In this document: piece by piece, positions 16,838 to 25,295 of the stretch
Position numbering within the stretch: position 1 is the first letter of the stretch
How the letters are laid out: the number at the start of each line of letters is the position of its first letter
Assembly: GCA_025358055.1 (NCBI GenBank)
Contig: JANYKV010000095.1
Location: 1 to 64,000, forward strand
Direction: 5' to 3'
Length of the DNA: 64,000 nucleotides
From: Gemmatimonadota bacterium
Lineage (GTDB): Bacteria > Gemmatimonadota > Gemmatimonadetes > Gemmatimonadales > GWC2-71-9
Notes under the pieces: model-generated
What the model was told of the DNA's origin: nothing
Database searches by the model: none
Seen by the model: only the letters and a program-made list of their open reading frames with translations
Position numbers and translations under genes: made by a program

Positions 16838-17860
16838 ATGACGCTCGATCGCCGAGATTGGTTGCGCCTGACGGCCGTCGGTGCCGGCGGCGCACTCGCC
16901 GGCTGGTTCGCCGCTCGACGACCCCCCAATACGCCAGTGAGCGCGCCCGGCTACGGCCCCGCCGGGCTCATGCCGGTCCGCTCCGGAGGAGGGAGCGCGA
17001 ATGCACATATCATGGGTCCGTACGGACTTGGTGTCGAACCACCAGCCAACCTCGGACCCAACGCCCTCGATGCGGCACTTCATCCCCCGCCGTTCGAGCC
17101 CGGAAGACCGCGACTTCGAAACCTCGACTTGTGGGCGTCGGAACAACCGATTGCGCTCACGAAGGAAGTGACCTTTCAGGCCTGGACATACAATGGCACC
17201 GTGCCGGGCCCGATCATTCGAGCAACCGAAGGCGATGAACTCCGGATCCATTTCCGGAACCTCGGCTCCCGTCCGCACAATCTCCATTTTCACGGATCGC
17301 ACGATCCGGCGCCCGACGGCTGGCAACCCGTGCCCGCGGGCGGGGAAGCCACGTATCCTATCAGCACGGAGTCGTTCGGCCTATATCCCTATCATTGTCA
17401 CACGCCGCCCGCGAACGAACACATTTCAAGGGGGCTCTACGGCGCCATGATCATCGATCCAGCCAAGGGCAGGCCACCGGCCCGAGAGGTTGTTCTGGTG
17501 CTCTGCGGTTTCGATCTGGATGGTGATGGCAAGAGCGAGGTCTACGGGTGGAATGGCGTCGGCGGATTTTTCGACCGCTATCCGATCAAGGTTCCGGTCG
17601 GCGACCTGGTCCGAGTCTACCTGGTCAATATGGCATGGGGTGACCCGATGGCGTCATTTCATCTTCACGCCCACACGTTCGACGTCTTTCGCTCCGGGAC
17701 GACGCTTACTCCACAAGAGCGCACCGACGTAGTGACGCTCGCCCCGACCGAGCGCGCGATCCTCGAGTTTCGTCTACCGACGCGAGGCCGATACATGTTT
17801 CATCCGCACCAAACTCACATGGCGGAACGGGGTGCGATGGGGTGGTTCGCCGCCGTTTGA
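16838..17860 (+). CDS. Two-domain multicopper oxidase, Tat-exported
   Basis: 340 residues beginning with a twin-arginine-like signal (DRRDWLRLTAVGAGGALAG). Copper motifs are complete: HNLHFHG, YPYHCHT, FHLHAHTFD and a C-terminal HPHQTHMAERGAMGWF, giving type 1, 2 and 3 ligands. The size fits two-domain small laccases or copper nitrite reductase-like oxidases that act as trimers. Substrate could be metal ions, phenols or nitrogen species; nothing in the neighbourhood decides. It lies 13 bases after the cupredoxin lipoprotein and ends 2 bases before the convergent amidohydrolase. Confidence 0.88.
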   Translation: MTLDRRDWLRLTAVGAGGALAGWFAARRPPNTPVSAPGYGPAGLMPVRSGGGSANAHIMGPYGLGVEPPANLGPNALDAALHPPPFEPGRPRLRNLDLWASEQPIALTKEVTFQAWTYNGTVPGPIIRATEGDELRIHFRNLGSRPHNLHFHGSHDPAPDGWQPVPAGGEATYPISTESFGLYPYHCHTPPANEHISRGLYGAMIIDPAKGRPPAREVVLVLCGFDLDGDGKSEVYGWNGVGGFFDRYPIKVPVGDLVRVYLVNMAWGDPMASFHLHAHTFDVFRSGTTLTPQERTDVVTLAPTERAILEFRLPTRGRYMFHPHQTHMAERGAMGWFAAV

Positions 17861-17862
17861 GG

Positions 17863-19299
17863 CTATCGCAACCCCACCAAGCCCCTGACCGAGGCGAACA
17901 GCTTCGCCGAGTCATACCCGACGCCATCTCGGAACACCAAAACGACGTTGCGGATGTCGCTGGGGTGCAGGGCGAGATCGCCCTTGAGCACGACCAGATC
18001 GGCGAGCTTGCCCGCGGTAACCGATCCGGTGCGATCGGCGATGCCCAACACGCGGGCTCCGTTCAAGGTCATGATCTGTACGGCCTCGGGCACCGTGAAT
18101 CCCGCTTCGACCAGGAGTTCGAGATTGCGCTGATCTCCGATTCCCGCCGGCGCGCTCCAAGCTGGGTCGACTCCGGCCGCGAGTACCCCGCCGGCCTTGA
18201 CGAACTCGCGTTCGAATTCCATCGCCTTTTTGTATACCGCGGGCAAGGTGGACCCGCTCGCCGATGCTGCGACCTGGGCTCGGCGAACCTCTTCTTCCGC
18301 CCGGGCATCCGCCGATAGCACGTCCCACACGCGCGGATCGGGTGCCGGCCGCCCTGGAATGGCGCATTCATAAACCGCCAGCGTCGACGTCATTGCCACC
18401 CCACGATTCACCATGGTCGAGATGGTGGCGCGAACTCGCGGATCGTTCACGAGGTCGAGACCCACGAGGGACTCGCGGTAAGTCCTTGGACAAAGATCCG
18501 GCTTCTTGTCGGGATCGAATTCGGAATCGTTGATGAGCCCGTGCTCGACCGCGTCGAAACCCAACTCGGCCGCCTCCTTGAAGCCCAACGAGCAAATGTG
18601 GCCGGTCACTTTGAGGCCGCGCTTGTGTGCCTCGGTGACGATTGCGGACGCGGTTTCACGGGTGAGCTGGGTATATACCTTGAGCCAAGTGGCACCCTCC
18701 TCCGCCCAATAGTCCACGACTCGCTTGGCTTGCTCCGCGCTGGTGAGTGGGTGCATTCCCAACAAGTCGATCCGCACGTCCGGCCCGGGGCTGATCAAAT
18801 ACGGGCCTGTCACGAACATGCGCGGCCCGGGAATGCTCCCCCGCTCGATGCCGGCTTTCAGGTTGAGCTCTGCGTAGGGTGAGGTGCTGCCGGTCGTCCG
18901 GATCGTGGTGACGCCGGCGCCGAGGTACAGCCGAGGCGCGGTGTAGTTGGACTGGGCGGCCCGGGGTGCGTTGGTGTAATAGAAGGTGTGGTTGTGGAGG
19001 CCGATCAGGCCCGGGATCACGGTATGACCCTCGAGATCCAGCGCCTTCGCACCCGCCGGGATGGTCGCACGGTTGGCGTCACCAAGCCAGACGATCTTGC
19101 CGTGATCGAGAATGACGGTCTGGTCGGTTCGGACGGCTCCGCCCGTGCCATCGATCAGCCGGACATGAGTCAGCGCGACGATGGGGGCGTCGACGGCGAC
19201 ATACTGCCGCGCCTCGGCGGCCAATGAAGCAACTTCCTGTGCCCAACAGGGGGAGGTGCCGGCCCAAATGAGGCCCGTGGTGACGAGGAGAGAGCGCAT
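17863..19299 (-). CDS. Secreted metal-dependent amidohydrolase
   Basis: 478 residues with a signal peptide cleaved near SPCWAQ. Amidohydrolase-superfamily metal ligands are visible: HxH in GLIGLHNHTF, the likely carboxylated Lys in ATWLKVYTQ, His in KVTGHIC and AVEHGL, and Asp in AAGVDPAW. Close relatives include prolidase-like and imidazolonepropionase-like enzymes, so an amide or dipeptide substrate in the periplasm is likely. The last Asp lies in GVDP instead of the usual GTDS. A GGATGCTCC stretch before the ATG may be its SD. It may be transcribed separately from the operon upstream. Confidence 0.87.
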   Translation of the reverse strand: MRSLLVTTGLIWAGTSPCWAQEVASLAAEARQYVAVDAPIVALTHVRLIDGTGGAVRTDQTVILDHGKIVWLGDANRATIPAGAKALDLEGHTVIPGLIGLHNHTFYYTNAPRAAQSNYTAPRLYLGAGVTTIRTTGSTSPYAELNLKAGIERGSIPGPRMFVTGPYLISPGPDVRIDLLGMHPLTSAEQAKRVVDYWAEEGATWLKVYTQLTRETASAIVTEAHKRGLKVTGHICSLGFKEAAELGFDAVEHGLINDSEFDPDKKPDLCPRTYRESLVGLDLVNDPRVRATISTMVNRGVAMTSTLAVYECAIPGRPAPDPRVWDVLSADARAEEEVRRAQVAASASGSTLPAVYKKAMEFEREFVKAGGVLAAGVDPAWSAPAGIGDQRNLELLVEAGFTVPEAVQIMTLNGARVLGIADRTGSVTAGKLADLVVLKGDLALHPSDIRNVVLVFRDGVGYDSAKLFASVRGLVGLR

Positions 19300-19402
19300 T
19301 CGGGATGCTCCTTACAAGAAAGCCGCACCCGCGATCTTGCGCGTCGGCCCGGGTTCGCGCAAGCGGTCCATCCCTTTGGGCGTAGGGGGCACTCAGGGTT
19401 CG

Positions 19403-20191
19403 CTACTTGCGAATCCCCACTTCGGCTGATTGACCATACCGGTTTGCGGCGTTGATGAATTCACGGAACAGATGTCGAGTATGCGGGTCGGTCATTTCAA
19501 ATACCTCAGGATGCCACTGCACCCCGATCATGAAGTGGTCGTCGCTACCGGCTTCGAGTGCCTCGACGAGCCCGTCGGGTGCAACGGCCGAGGCGAAGAG
19601 GCCGGAGCCCAATTGCTTCACGCCCTGGTGGTGCATGCTATTGACCATGAGGTGCCGGAGCTCGAATGCGTGTTCCAATCGTGAACCTGGTTGGAGCACA
19701 ATGTCGTGGGCGAAATGATCGCGTTCGTAACCGGCGGTCGGGAAATAGTCGTGCTTGATCGCGCCGGGGAATTGTGCGGCCACATCTTGGTACAGCGTGC
19801 CTCCCTGGGCCACGTTGATGACTTGAAGGCCACGACACAGCCCGAACACGGGTTTCTTGTCTTCGACGGCCCAGCGGGCAAGCTGGAGCTCCACTCGATC
19901 GCGGGCCGGGTCGATTCGACCGAGGAGGGGATGGGGTTTTTCTCCGTAGGTCTCCGGATCCATGTCGACACCGCCGGCGAGCAAAATGCCGTCGAGGCGG
20001 TCGTAGATCTCGCGCAACGTATCCGGGTCGTCGTCGAGCAACGGAATCATCCAGGGAATCGCCCCGACGACCGTCGTGGCGAGGTAGTACCGCTGGTTCA
20101 TCACCCACGACTGAGGCAGGCCCTGAGGCACACCGTCGATGGCATGCAGCGTTTGGGTGGGAATTCCAATGACCGGACGACGTGAATACAT
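19403..20191 (-). CDS. Peptidase C26 / class I glutamine amidotransferase-like hydrolase (PuuD-like)
   Basis: 262 residues from ATG 20191, chosen because AGGAGA lies eight bases upstream; an 18-residue longer reading has no such site. The class I glutamine amidotransferase triad is visible: nucleophile Cys in VFGLCRGLQVINVAQGG and His/Glu in GVQWHPE. C26 enzymes such as PuuD hydrolyse gamma-glutamyl amide bonds. It is the last gene of the two-ligase operon, so it may trim a gamma-glutamyl group from the pathway product or intermediate, which is inference. Export signals are absent, so it is cytosolic. Confidence 0.9.
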   Translation of the reverse strand: MYSRRPVIGIPTQTLHAIDGVPQGLPQSWVMNQRYYLATTVVGAIPWMIPLLDDDPDTLREIYDRLDGILLAGGVDMDPETYGEKPHPLLGRIDPARDRVELQLARWAVEDKKPVFGLCRGLQVINVAQGGTLYQDVAAQFPGAIKHDYFPTAGYERDHFAHDIVLQPGSRLEHAFELRHLMVNSMHHQGVKQLGSGLFASAVAPDGLVEALEAGSDDHFMIGVQWHPEVFEMTDPHTRHLFREFINAANRYGQSAEVGIRK

Positions 20192-20193
20192 CG

Positions 20194-20352
20194 TTAGTTC
20201 TCCTGTCCGAGCCGACCCGAACGAACCCCAACCTCTTGGAGCCACGGCACTTCATGATAATCCCGGCAGATCACTCCCGGAACATAGGCTGCACGTTTGG
20301 GGCCAACGCCAGTGGGTGGCAAATGGTTCCGAGCTGCTAGCGGAAAGGTCAC
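20194..20352 (-). CDS. Small ORF of 52 codons between ATP-grasp and C26 genes
   Basis: GTG 20352 overlaps the stop of the ATP-grasp gene as GTGA and has GGAG about six bases upstream. The frame ends with TAA two bases before the next ATG, and the next gene's AGGAG lies inside its last codons. It therefore fills the only gap in the operon exactly. The product (MTFPLAARNHLPPTG at the start, a single Cys29, Tyr23/32, Trp37, ending GRLGQEN) matches nothing I recognise and has no signal peptide. Against it: only about half its third codon positions are G/C, below its neighbours. It could be a precursor or accessory peptide, or just a leader. Confidence 0.42.
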   Translation of the reverse strand: MTFPLAARNHLPPTGVGPKRAAYVPGVICRDYHEVPWLQEVGVRSGRLGQEN

Positions 20353-21743
20353 CGCGGCTCCACGACGAAGGTCGGCACGGTGGACCCGCCCCCGGCGGTC
20401 ACATTGACTAAGGTGGCGGTCGACACGCGAGTGAGGCAACCGTCGACATGAGTGCCCCCGAATACGAACGGAGCGGTGTCCACGATCCGGTCGGCGAAAT
20501 GGAGCTGTCCGTCGGCGAAACTGGGATACGTCTCTCGCGGGAGACCAATTCGCTCCTGCGCGATGAACGGGACGGTCAGTGCGGCCTGGACCGAACGCGA
20601 CCAGACGTCCTCCGTCACCTCCCAGCCGAGGACGATTCCCGCCCCGCCGTAGTCATCGTTGGGCTTGAGCACCATCCGTTCGCGATTGGCATGAAGGAAC
20701 GGGACCAGATCCACTCGGTCTCTTCGATGTTCGGTCCAGCGTTCTTCCACCACCCGGGTCCAGGGAACATGGGCGTCGATCACCGCGAGTTCATCGCGCC
20801 CAAAGAGGCTCCGATTTCGCTCATCGCTCAGGACTGCGAGGCTCGCTTTCTTGTGGAGGACCTTGCAAGCGAATGGGTTCACCATGCAAACCGCGCCATC
20901 CCGTACGGCGCGGACGATCGGGTGGTCTAGGCCGCCCCGCTCCAAAAGTTCGTTGATCAAGATTCGCTTGTAGATGAGGTGGATCTGGCGGCCGCCGCCA
21001 AACAGGGCTCCTCGAGCGTACTCGACTTCGCGTACGTCGGCAATGACGCACGGGACGCCCATCGATTCGAAGTATTGCTGATAGAGGATGAATTCGCTGT
21101 AGGTAGGGACCTCTTTCCAATCCAATATGCCGATGGTAGGTGTTTCGCGGCGCCCGAGCCAGAGATGGTACGCCCGGAGCAATGCATGAAGTACGTTGTG
21201 GCGGGTGGGAAGCGGGCGGACGTCATACCGAGTCAGGAAGTCTTGCATTCCGGGCAGGGCCAGAAAGAGTTCCTGGAGGACGTCGCCGTACGCCGCACCC
21301 GCCGGAGTTTCCGCGTTGTACTCCGTGAAGCGGAGGGACCCATCTCCGGCATCGAAGAATGCGTCCAGGCGAGAAACCGGACTGGGCGTCATCGGCCGTG
21401 GTTCCGGCCGGCCCGCCTCGGCCCGCGTCACCAGGCCGGCGCTCAATAACTGCTCCTCCGTTTCGGTGAGCCGAAATTGGCGGAGGAGCCCGCGGTCCCG
21501 GAGCGCCGCGCTCTGCGCTCTATTGAAGGCCTTGAGCAGGGGCGCGATTCGTGATTTGAGCAGTTCGTACTGCGCCACCGTCAAGAATCGAGGCCGAAGC
21601 ACCGTACACAGCGGACGGTCACCAAAGAAGAGCCCGCGGCGGTCGAGTTGTGCCGTGAGCCACGTAGAGGACTCCTCCGCTCGTTCGGTGGTGAGCGACT
21701 GGTCATACGTGTCGATGGCGCGAGTCAGCGCAGTGTCGGTCAT
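20349..21743 (-). CDS. Circularly permuted ATP-grasp ligase
   Basis: 464 residues related to the circularly permuted ATP-grasp families (glutathionylspermidine-synthetase-like and COG2308-type). Useful landmarks are RFTEYNAETPAGAAYGD (about 140-157), the nucleotide-binding stretch VLKPNDDYGGAGIVLG (about 355-370) and the end CLTRVSTATLVNVTAGGG. Such enzymes form amide bonds through acyl-phosphate intermediates using ATP and Mg. It lies 7 bases after the other ATP-grasp gene. The substrate cannot be told. There is no alpha-E or transglutaminase partner as in COG2308 operons, so this is a different context. Confidence 0.82.
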   Translation of the reverse strand: MTDTALTRAIDTYDQSLTTERAEESSTWLTAQLDRRGLFFGDRPLCTVLRPRFLTVAQYELLKSRIAPLLKAFNRAQSAALRDRGLLRQFRLTETEEQLLSAGLVTRAEAGRPEPRPMTPSPVSRLDAFFDAGDGSLRFTEYNAETPAGAAYGDVLQELFLALPGMQDFLTRYDVRPLPTRHNVLHALLRAYHLWLGRRETPTIGILDWKEVPTYSEFILYQQYFESMGVPCVIADVREVEYARGALFGGGRQIHLIYKRILINELLERGGLDHPIVRAVRDGAVCMVNPFACKVLHKKASLAVLSDERNRSLFGRDELAVIDAHVPWTRVVEERWTEHRRDRVDLVPFLHANRERMVLKPNDDYGGAGIVLGWEVTEDVWSRSVQAALTVPFIAQERIGLPRETYPSFADGQLHFADRIVDTAPFVFGGTHVDGCLTRVSTATLVNVTAGGGSTVPTFVVEPR

Positions 21744-21750
21744 GCGCGGG

Positions 21751-22710
21751 TCACGAGGGGACGCGGGGAGCCACAGTGCGGCCCTTCAAGAACAGTTGCC
21801 AACCGGGTTTGTTCACCGGCGTCGGATGCTTCGCCATCTTGATCGCCATGTCGGCCATTGCCTTCACGACCCACTCGAAATGGACCGGAGTGAGGCTGTA
21901 GATGTCCATGTCCGGCGCGGGGTTCATGAAGTCGATGGCATATGGGATGCCGTCGCGAACCGCCCATTCGATGGAATTCATATCGTATCCCAAGGCCCGA
22001 ACCAAGGTCAACGAATCGGCCACCACCCGATCATGCAGAACCGGCGGCAGGAAATCGAGTTCGGGATGGTATTTCCGCGCCTTCGGGTCGTACTTGATGG
22101 GCCGAATCACGTCCTGGCCGAGACAGATACAGCGGATAAACTCATCCCACTTGATAAACTCTTGCACGATCATGGTGAGAAGCCCAGAATGATCGTAGTG
22201 ATGCAAAAGCTCCTCCTTTGTTTGGCACACATACACTTCCTTCCACCCACCCCCGTGCGCGTCCTTGAGAATGCAGGGGAGTCCGATGTATTCGACCACC
22301 CCGTCCCAATCGAGCGGAAACGCCAAGTTGCGTAGGCTTTCGGAATGCACGATTCCGGGCACGTACTCTTTGTTGGGAAGAACGATTGTTCTTGGGCTCG
22401 CCAGCCCAAGCGCCGTCGCGAGAGTCGCGCCGAAGAACTTGTCGTCCGACGACCACATGAACGGATTGTTGACGACCGTCACACCCTGCAGTGCGGCGTG
22501 CTTCAAATAGGTCCGGTAGAACGGCACCTCATGCGAGATACGGTCGATGATGACCGCGTATCGTGAGGCGTCATCCATTCGGGGCGCACCGAGGGTCACG
22601 AGCTCGGCCACGACACCCTCGTTTCGCTTGTTCACCGCCTCAATGAACGCCGGAGGAAACGACCACTCCCTTCCAACGATGAGCCCAATCCGCTTCGGTT
22701 CCAGCGCCAT
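21751..22710 (-). CDS. RimK-like ATP-grasp ligase
   Basis: 319 residues with the ordinary ATP-grasp order. A pre-ATP domain starts RIGLIVGREWSFPPAF. Then come the Lys of the glycine-rich loop region in PCILKDAHGGGWKEVYV, an acidic metal site in SIEWAVRDGIPYAIDFMNPAPD and a short C-terminal tail. RimK/DdlB relatives ligate amino acids or small acids to an amine. The metal-binding Glu/Asn pair appears as D-MNP in FMNPAPD. It is the third gene of the operon and lies 41 bases after esterase B. With the permuted ligase it suggests two successive amide-forming steps. Confidence 0.82.
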   Translation of the reverse strand: MALEPKRIGLIVGREWSFPPAFIEAVNKRNEGVVAELVTLGAPRMDDASRYAVIIDRISHEVPFYRTYLKHAALQGVTVVNNPFMWSSDDKFFGATLATALGLASPRTIVLPNKEYVPGIVHSESLRNLAFPLDWDGVVEYIGLPCILKDAHGGGWKEVYVCQTKEELLHHYDHSGLLTMIVQEFIKWDEFIRCICLGQDVIRPIKYDPKARKYHPELDFLPPVLHDRVVADSLTLVRALGYDMNSIEWAVRDGIPYAIDFMNPAPDMDIYSLTPVHFEWVVKAMADMAIKMAKHPTPVNKPGWQLFLKGRTVAPRVPS

Positions 22711-22751
22711 GCGTTGCTCCTTGTTTGGCAGTTACCTTCCCGCCTTCCCGC

Positions 22752-23471
22752 CTAGTCATGTCCTCCGATATACATCCGGATCATGCGTTCCCAATACGGC
22801 CAATCATGCGACCACCCGTCCCACACGCGAAAGGCGTTGCCGATTCCCCGGTCCCATAGAATCGTGGAGAATTCTCGATTGTTCGCGTATGAGGCGTCTT
22901 CGCGCCCGGTGACGAGAATGATGTCCTGTCGGCGAAATGCCGCAAGCCGAGCCGGGTCCCCTTCGTGTCGCATAAAGTCAAAGGGATTGCAGGCGTAGAC
23001 ATTGTCATCCGAATACCCACCGGTAAATCGTTTAATGTCGTACAGGCCGCTCATGCCGATGATACGGTGAACCCGTTCCGGATGTCTGAGGCCGAAGCAG
23101 GCGGCGTGATAGGCGCCGAAACTCGCGCCTACCGTGATGACGAACGGATTCGGATTCTTCGCTTGGCTCCACGGTAGGACCTCATCGTGGAGATACCGGT
23201 CATACTCGAGGTGCCGCCAGGCCATCGCGCCGGGATGTAACTCCTTCGCGTACCAACTTTCGCTGTGGACCTGATCGACACAGAACATCTGAATCCAGCC
23301 CCGATCGAGGTGCTCTCGCAGCACCTCGTGCATGTGGCGGTCGGCCCATTCCCGGTGGGTTCCCATGGTTGTAGGGAACACGAGGACCCGGGCCCCCGCG
23401 TGGCCAAACACGGTGACGTCCATTGGCCGGTTAAGGGCAGGGCTGTACCACTGATGATGCTCGTAGTTCAC
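22752..23471 (-). CDS. Alpha/beta-hydrolase esterase (COG4947-like), esterase B
   Basis: 239 residues from GTG 23471, which overlaps the upstream esterase stop (GTGA); the longer in-frame reading to 23732 runs antiparallel logic through esterase A and is rejected. It begins VNYEHHQWYSPALNRPMDV and holds a serine nucleophile in TVGASFGAYHAACFG and a likely catalytic His in WSHDWPYWERM. The fold resembles esterase D/antigen 85-type proteins. No signal peptide, so cytosolic. Together with esterase A it may release or transfer an acyl or ester-bound intermediate, which is inference. Confidence 0.83.
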   Translation of the reverse strand: MNYEHHQWYSPALNRPMDVTVFGHAGARVLVFPTTMGTHREWADRHMHEVLREHLDRGWIQMFCVDQVHSESWYAKELHPGAMAWRHLEYDRYLHDEVLPWSQAKNPNPFVITVGASFGAYHAACFGLRHPERVHRIIGMSGLYDIKRFTGGYSDDNVYACNPFDFMRHEGDPARLAAFRRQDIILVTGREDASYANNREFSTILWDRGIGNAFRVWDGWSHDWPYWERMIRMYIGGHD

Positions 23472-24280
23472 GAAGTTTCTCGCCGTCGGAGCAGGAATGG
23501 GAGCGCCGAGGCGAATCGGCGGCCCCAAGCGGATTCGTGATGGTCCGCCCCTTCCTCTTCCTCGTAGGACAAGTTCTCCCCCTCGCGATAGCCCTTGTCG
23601 AGGAGTAGGTCGCGCAGCCGGCGAACATCCGCCACCGCGTCGGCACCTTCCTCCGATCCGACGTCGACGTGGATGACACCGCTCTTTTCGCGCCCACCGA
23701 GCCACTCGAAGACGGCCCCGTCCCCAAACCAAAGCGCCGGACTGATCACCGCCGCGGCCCCAAACAGGGCCGGATGCCGAAAGAGGGCATACAGACTGAG
23801 GAGTCCCCCGAGTGACGACCCACCAATTCCGGTGTGATCCCGATCCGGCATGGTGCGAAAGTCCCGGTCAATCCGGGGCTTGATCGTGTCCGTAATGAAA
23901 GCGAGATAGCGGTCGCCGCCGCCGCCGCCGTGGATCATATCGCGAAACGGGCTGTACTCATAGCGCCGTGCGCGTCCCATGTTGGGGATTCCCACCACGA
24001 TCGCCTCGTGGCCGCGGCGGGCCACATTGGACAATGTCTCCCCCAGCTCCCAATGCGCGACGTAACTCGTCGCGGGGTCGAATAGGTTCTGGCCATCTTG
24101 CATGTACAACACGGGATACGAGCGATCGGACGAGCCGTAACTGGGTGGAAGCGCCACGAGAACATCTCGCCGGTTCTGGAGTTGCGGGCTCCAGAACCGC
24201 CGAAGGACCTTGAACTCCGGAACGTCCCCGGGCAGTGGCTCGACCCGGAGCGGGTAGTGCTCCCAGGTTGCCTTCAGCAT
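23468..24280 (-). CDS. Alpha/beta-hydrolase esterase (Fes/IroE-like), esterase A
   Basis: 270 residues with DVLVALPPSYG and PVLYMQDGQNLFD near the start, nucleophile Ser in GIGGSSLGGLLSLYA and catalytic His in GADHHESAWGRR. It belongs to the putative esterase family that includes enterochelin esterases. A Gly5 run (about residues 128-132) is encoded by GCC repeats. It opens the leftward operon and is divergent from the EAL gene across 124 bp that hold two hairpins. No signal peptide is seen, which argues for an intracellular substrate. Confidence 0.85.
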   Translation of the reverse strand: MLKATWEHYPLRVEPLPGDVPEFKVLRRFWSPQLQNRRDVLVALPPSYGSSDRSYPVLYMQDGQNLFDPATSYVAHWELGETLSNVARRGHEAIVVGIPNMGRARRYEYSPFRDMIHGGGGGDRYLAFITDTIKPRIDRDFRTMPDRDHTGIGGSSLGGLLSLYALFRHPALFGAAAVISPALWFGDGAVFEWLGGREKSGVIHVDVGSEEGADAVADVRRLRDLLLDKGYREGENLSYEEEEGADHHESAWGRRFASALPFLLRRRETS

Positions 24281-24315
24281 GTCGCTCGAATGGCCAGTCC
24301 CTCCTCAAGTTCTCG

Positions 24316-24366
24316 CCCTGGGGGCCGATACTGCCCCAGGGGGGTTCCCTGGGCGGAACCAGGGAA
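24316..24366. promoter_or_regulatory. Two adjacent hairpins in the divergent esterase/EAL intergenic region
   Basis: CCCTGGGG (24316-24323) pairs with CCCCAGGG (24334-24341), loop 10. TTCCCTGG (24345-24352) pairs with CCAGGGAA (24359-24366), loop 6. Both stems are perfect 8-mers, three bases apart, ending 38 bases before the EAL GTG. They could be leader hairpins or operators. No U-tract follows, so a simple terminator is unlikely. Confidence 0.45.
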
Positions 24367-24404
24367 AAGCTATCTCAAGACCGCGTGGCAGAGAAGGAGC
24401 GCGT

Positions 24405-25235
24405 GTGGACGATCGGGTGAAGGGGTCCCAGGTGTTTGAGGGCGCCGTTCGCAGGGCGCTCCGGGAAGATCGTTTCCAGGTGCACGCCCAACGAATCGTG
24501 CGGCTTCAGCAGCGCCCAGGGACCACGACGCCGGATTGTTTCGAACTGTTGGTTCGTCTCGATGACTCCGTCAACGGGGCCCTCCTTCCGGAGGACTTTT
24601 TCGCGATCGCGGAGCGCCGGAGCCTACTCCCTCGAATCGACGAATGGGTGCTTGGTGCGGCCCTGGCATGGCTGGCGGCGCGCCAGGAGGCTGAGCCCAA
24701 CCAGCCGCTTCCGCTCCTATTCGTCAATTTGAGCGTTCAGACCCTGCGCAGCGACCGGGCGTACAACGTGATTGCGAATCGGCTCCGTCATTCTCCCATT
24801 CCGCCGGACGCCCTCGTGTTCGAGCTGTCCGAGCCGATGATTCAGTCCCATACGAACCGCGTGTCCGAGTTCATGGACCTTCTGCGCATGCTGGGCGGGC
24901 GCTTCTGCTTGGAACATCTGGGTCGCGGGTTCACCTCGTTCGACCTGCTCAAGCAGCTTCCATTCGACTACGTGAAACTCGACCGGTCACTCACGAGTGC
25001 GCTGCTCACTGATCCGGTGGACGGGGCCATCGCAGCCGGGATCACCCGAGTAGCGCACGTGCTCGGGGCCGAGGTCATCGCGCAAGGAGTGAGCGATGCG
25101 GAGATTCTGCCATCGCTCGCGGCCCTGGGTGTCGACCTGGTTCAGGGGTTCGCGATCGATCCCCCCGGCCCACTCGCCGATCTGTTGTCGGTTCGCAGCA
25201 ATGCCGACGCCATGGCGTCTCGCTCGACGTCCTGA
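24405..25235 (+). CDS. Degenerate EAL-domain protein
   Basis: 276 residues from GTG 24405, with AAGGAG close upstream. The EAL fold is clear (ELLVRLDD, FVNLSVQTL, FELSEPM, LPFDYVKLDRS, VQGFAI), but the catalytic DDFG motif reads EHLGRG and the AEGVE motif reads AQGVSD. Two metal-binding Asp and a Glu are therefore lost, so c-di-GMP hydrolysis is unlikely. It has no GGDEF, PAS or membrane segment. It may be a c-di-GMP receptor or a protein-protein adaptor. Divergent from the ligase operon. Confidence 0.85.
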   Translation: MDDRVKGSQVFEGAVRRALREDRFQVHAQRIVRLQQRPGTTTPDCFELLVRLDDSVNGALLPEDFFAIAERRSLLPRIDEWVLGAALAWLAARQEAEPNQPLPLLFVNLSVQTLRSDRAYNVIANRLRHSPIPPDALVFELSEPMIQSHTNRVSEFMDLLRMLGGRFCLEHLGRGFTSFDLLKQLPFDYVKLDRSLTSALLTDPVDGAIAAGITRVAHVLGAEVIAQGVSDAEILPSLAALGVDLVQGFAIDPPGPLADLLSVRSNADAMASRSTS

Positions 25236-25295
25236 CCCGTTTATCTTCTCAAGGTCAGTTCCACACGTCATCCACGCCTCATATCGGGGGTCGCG

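Noticed and set aside
23914-23931. GCC microsatellite
   Set aside because: It simply encodes a Gly run inside esterase A and is in frame; no sign of a regulatory or mobile repeat.
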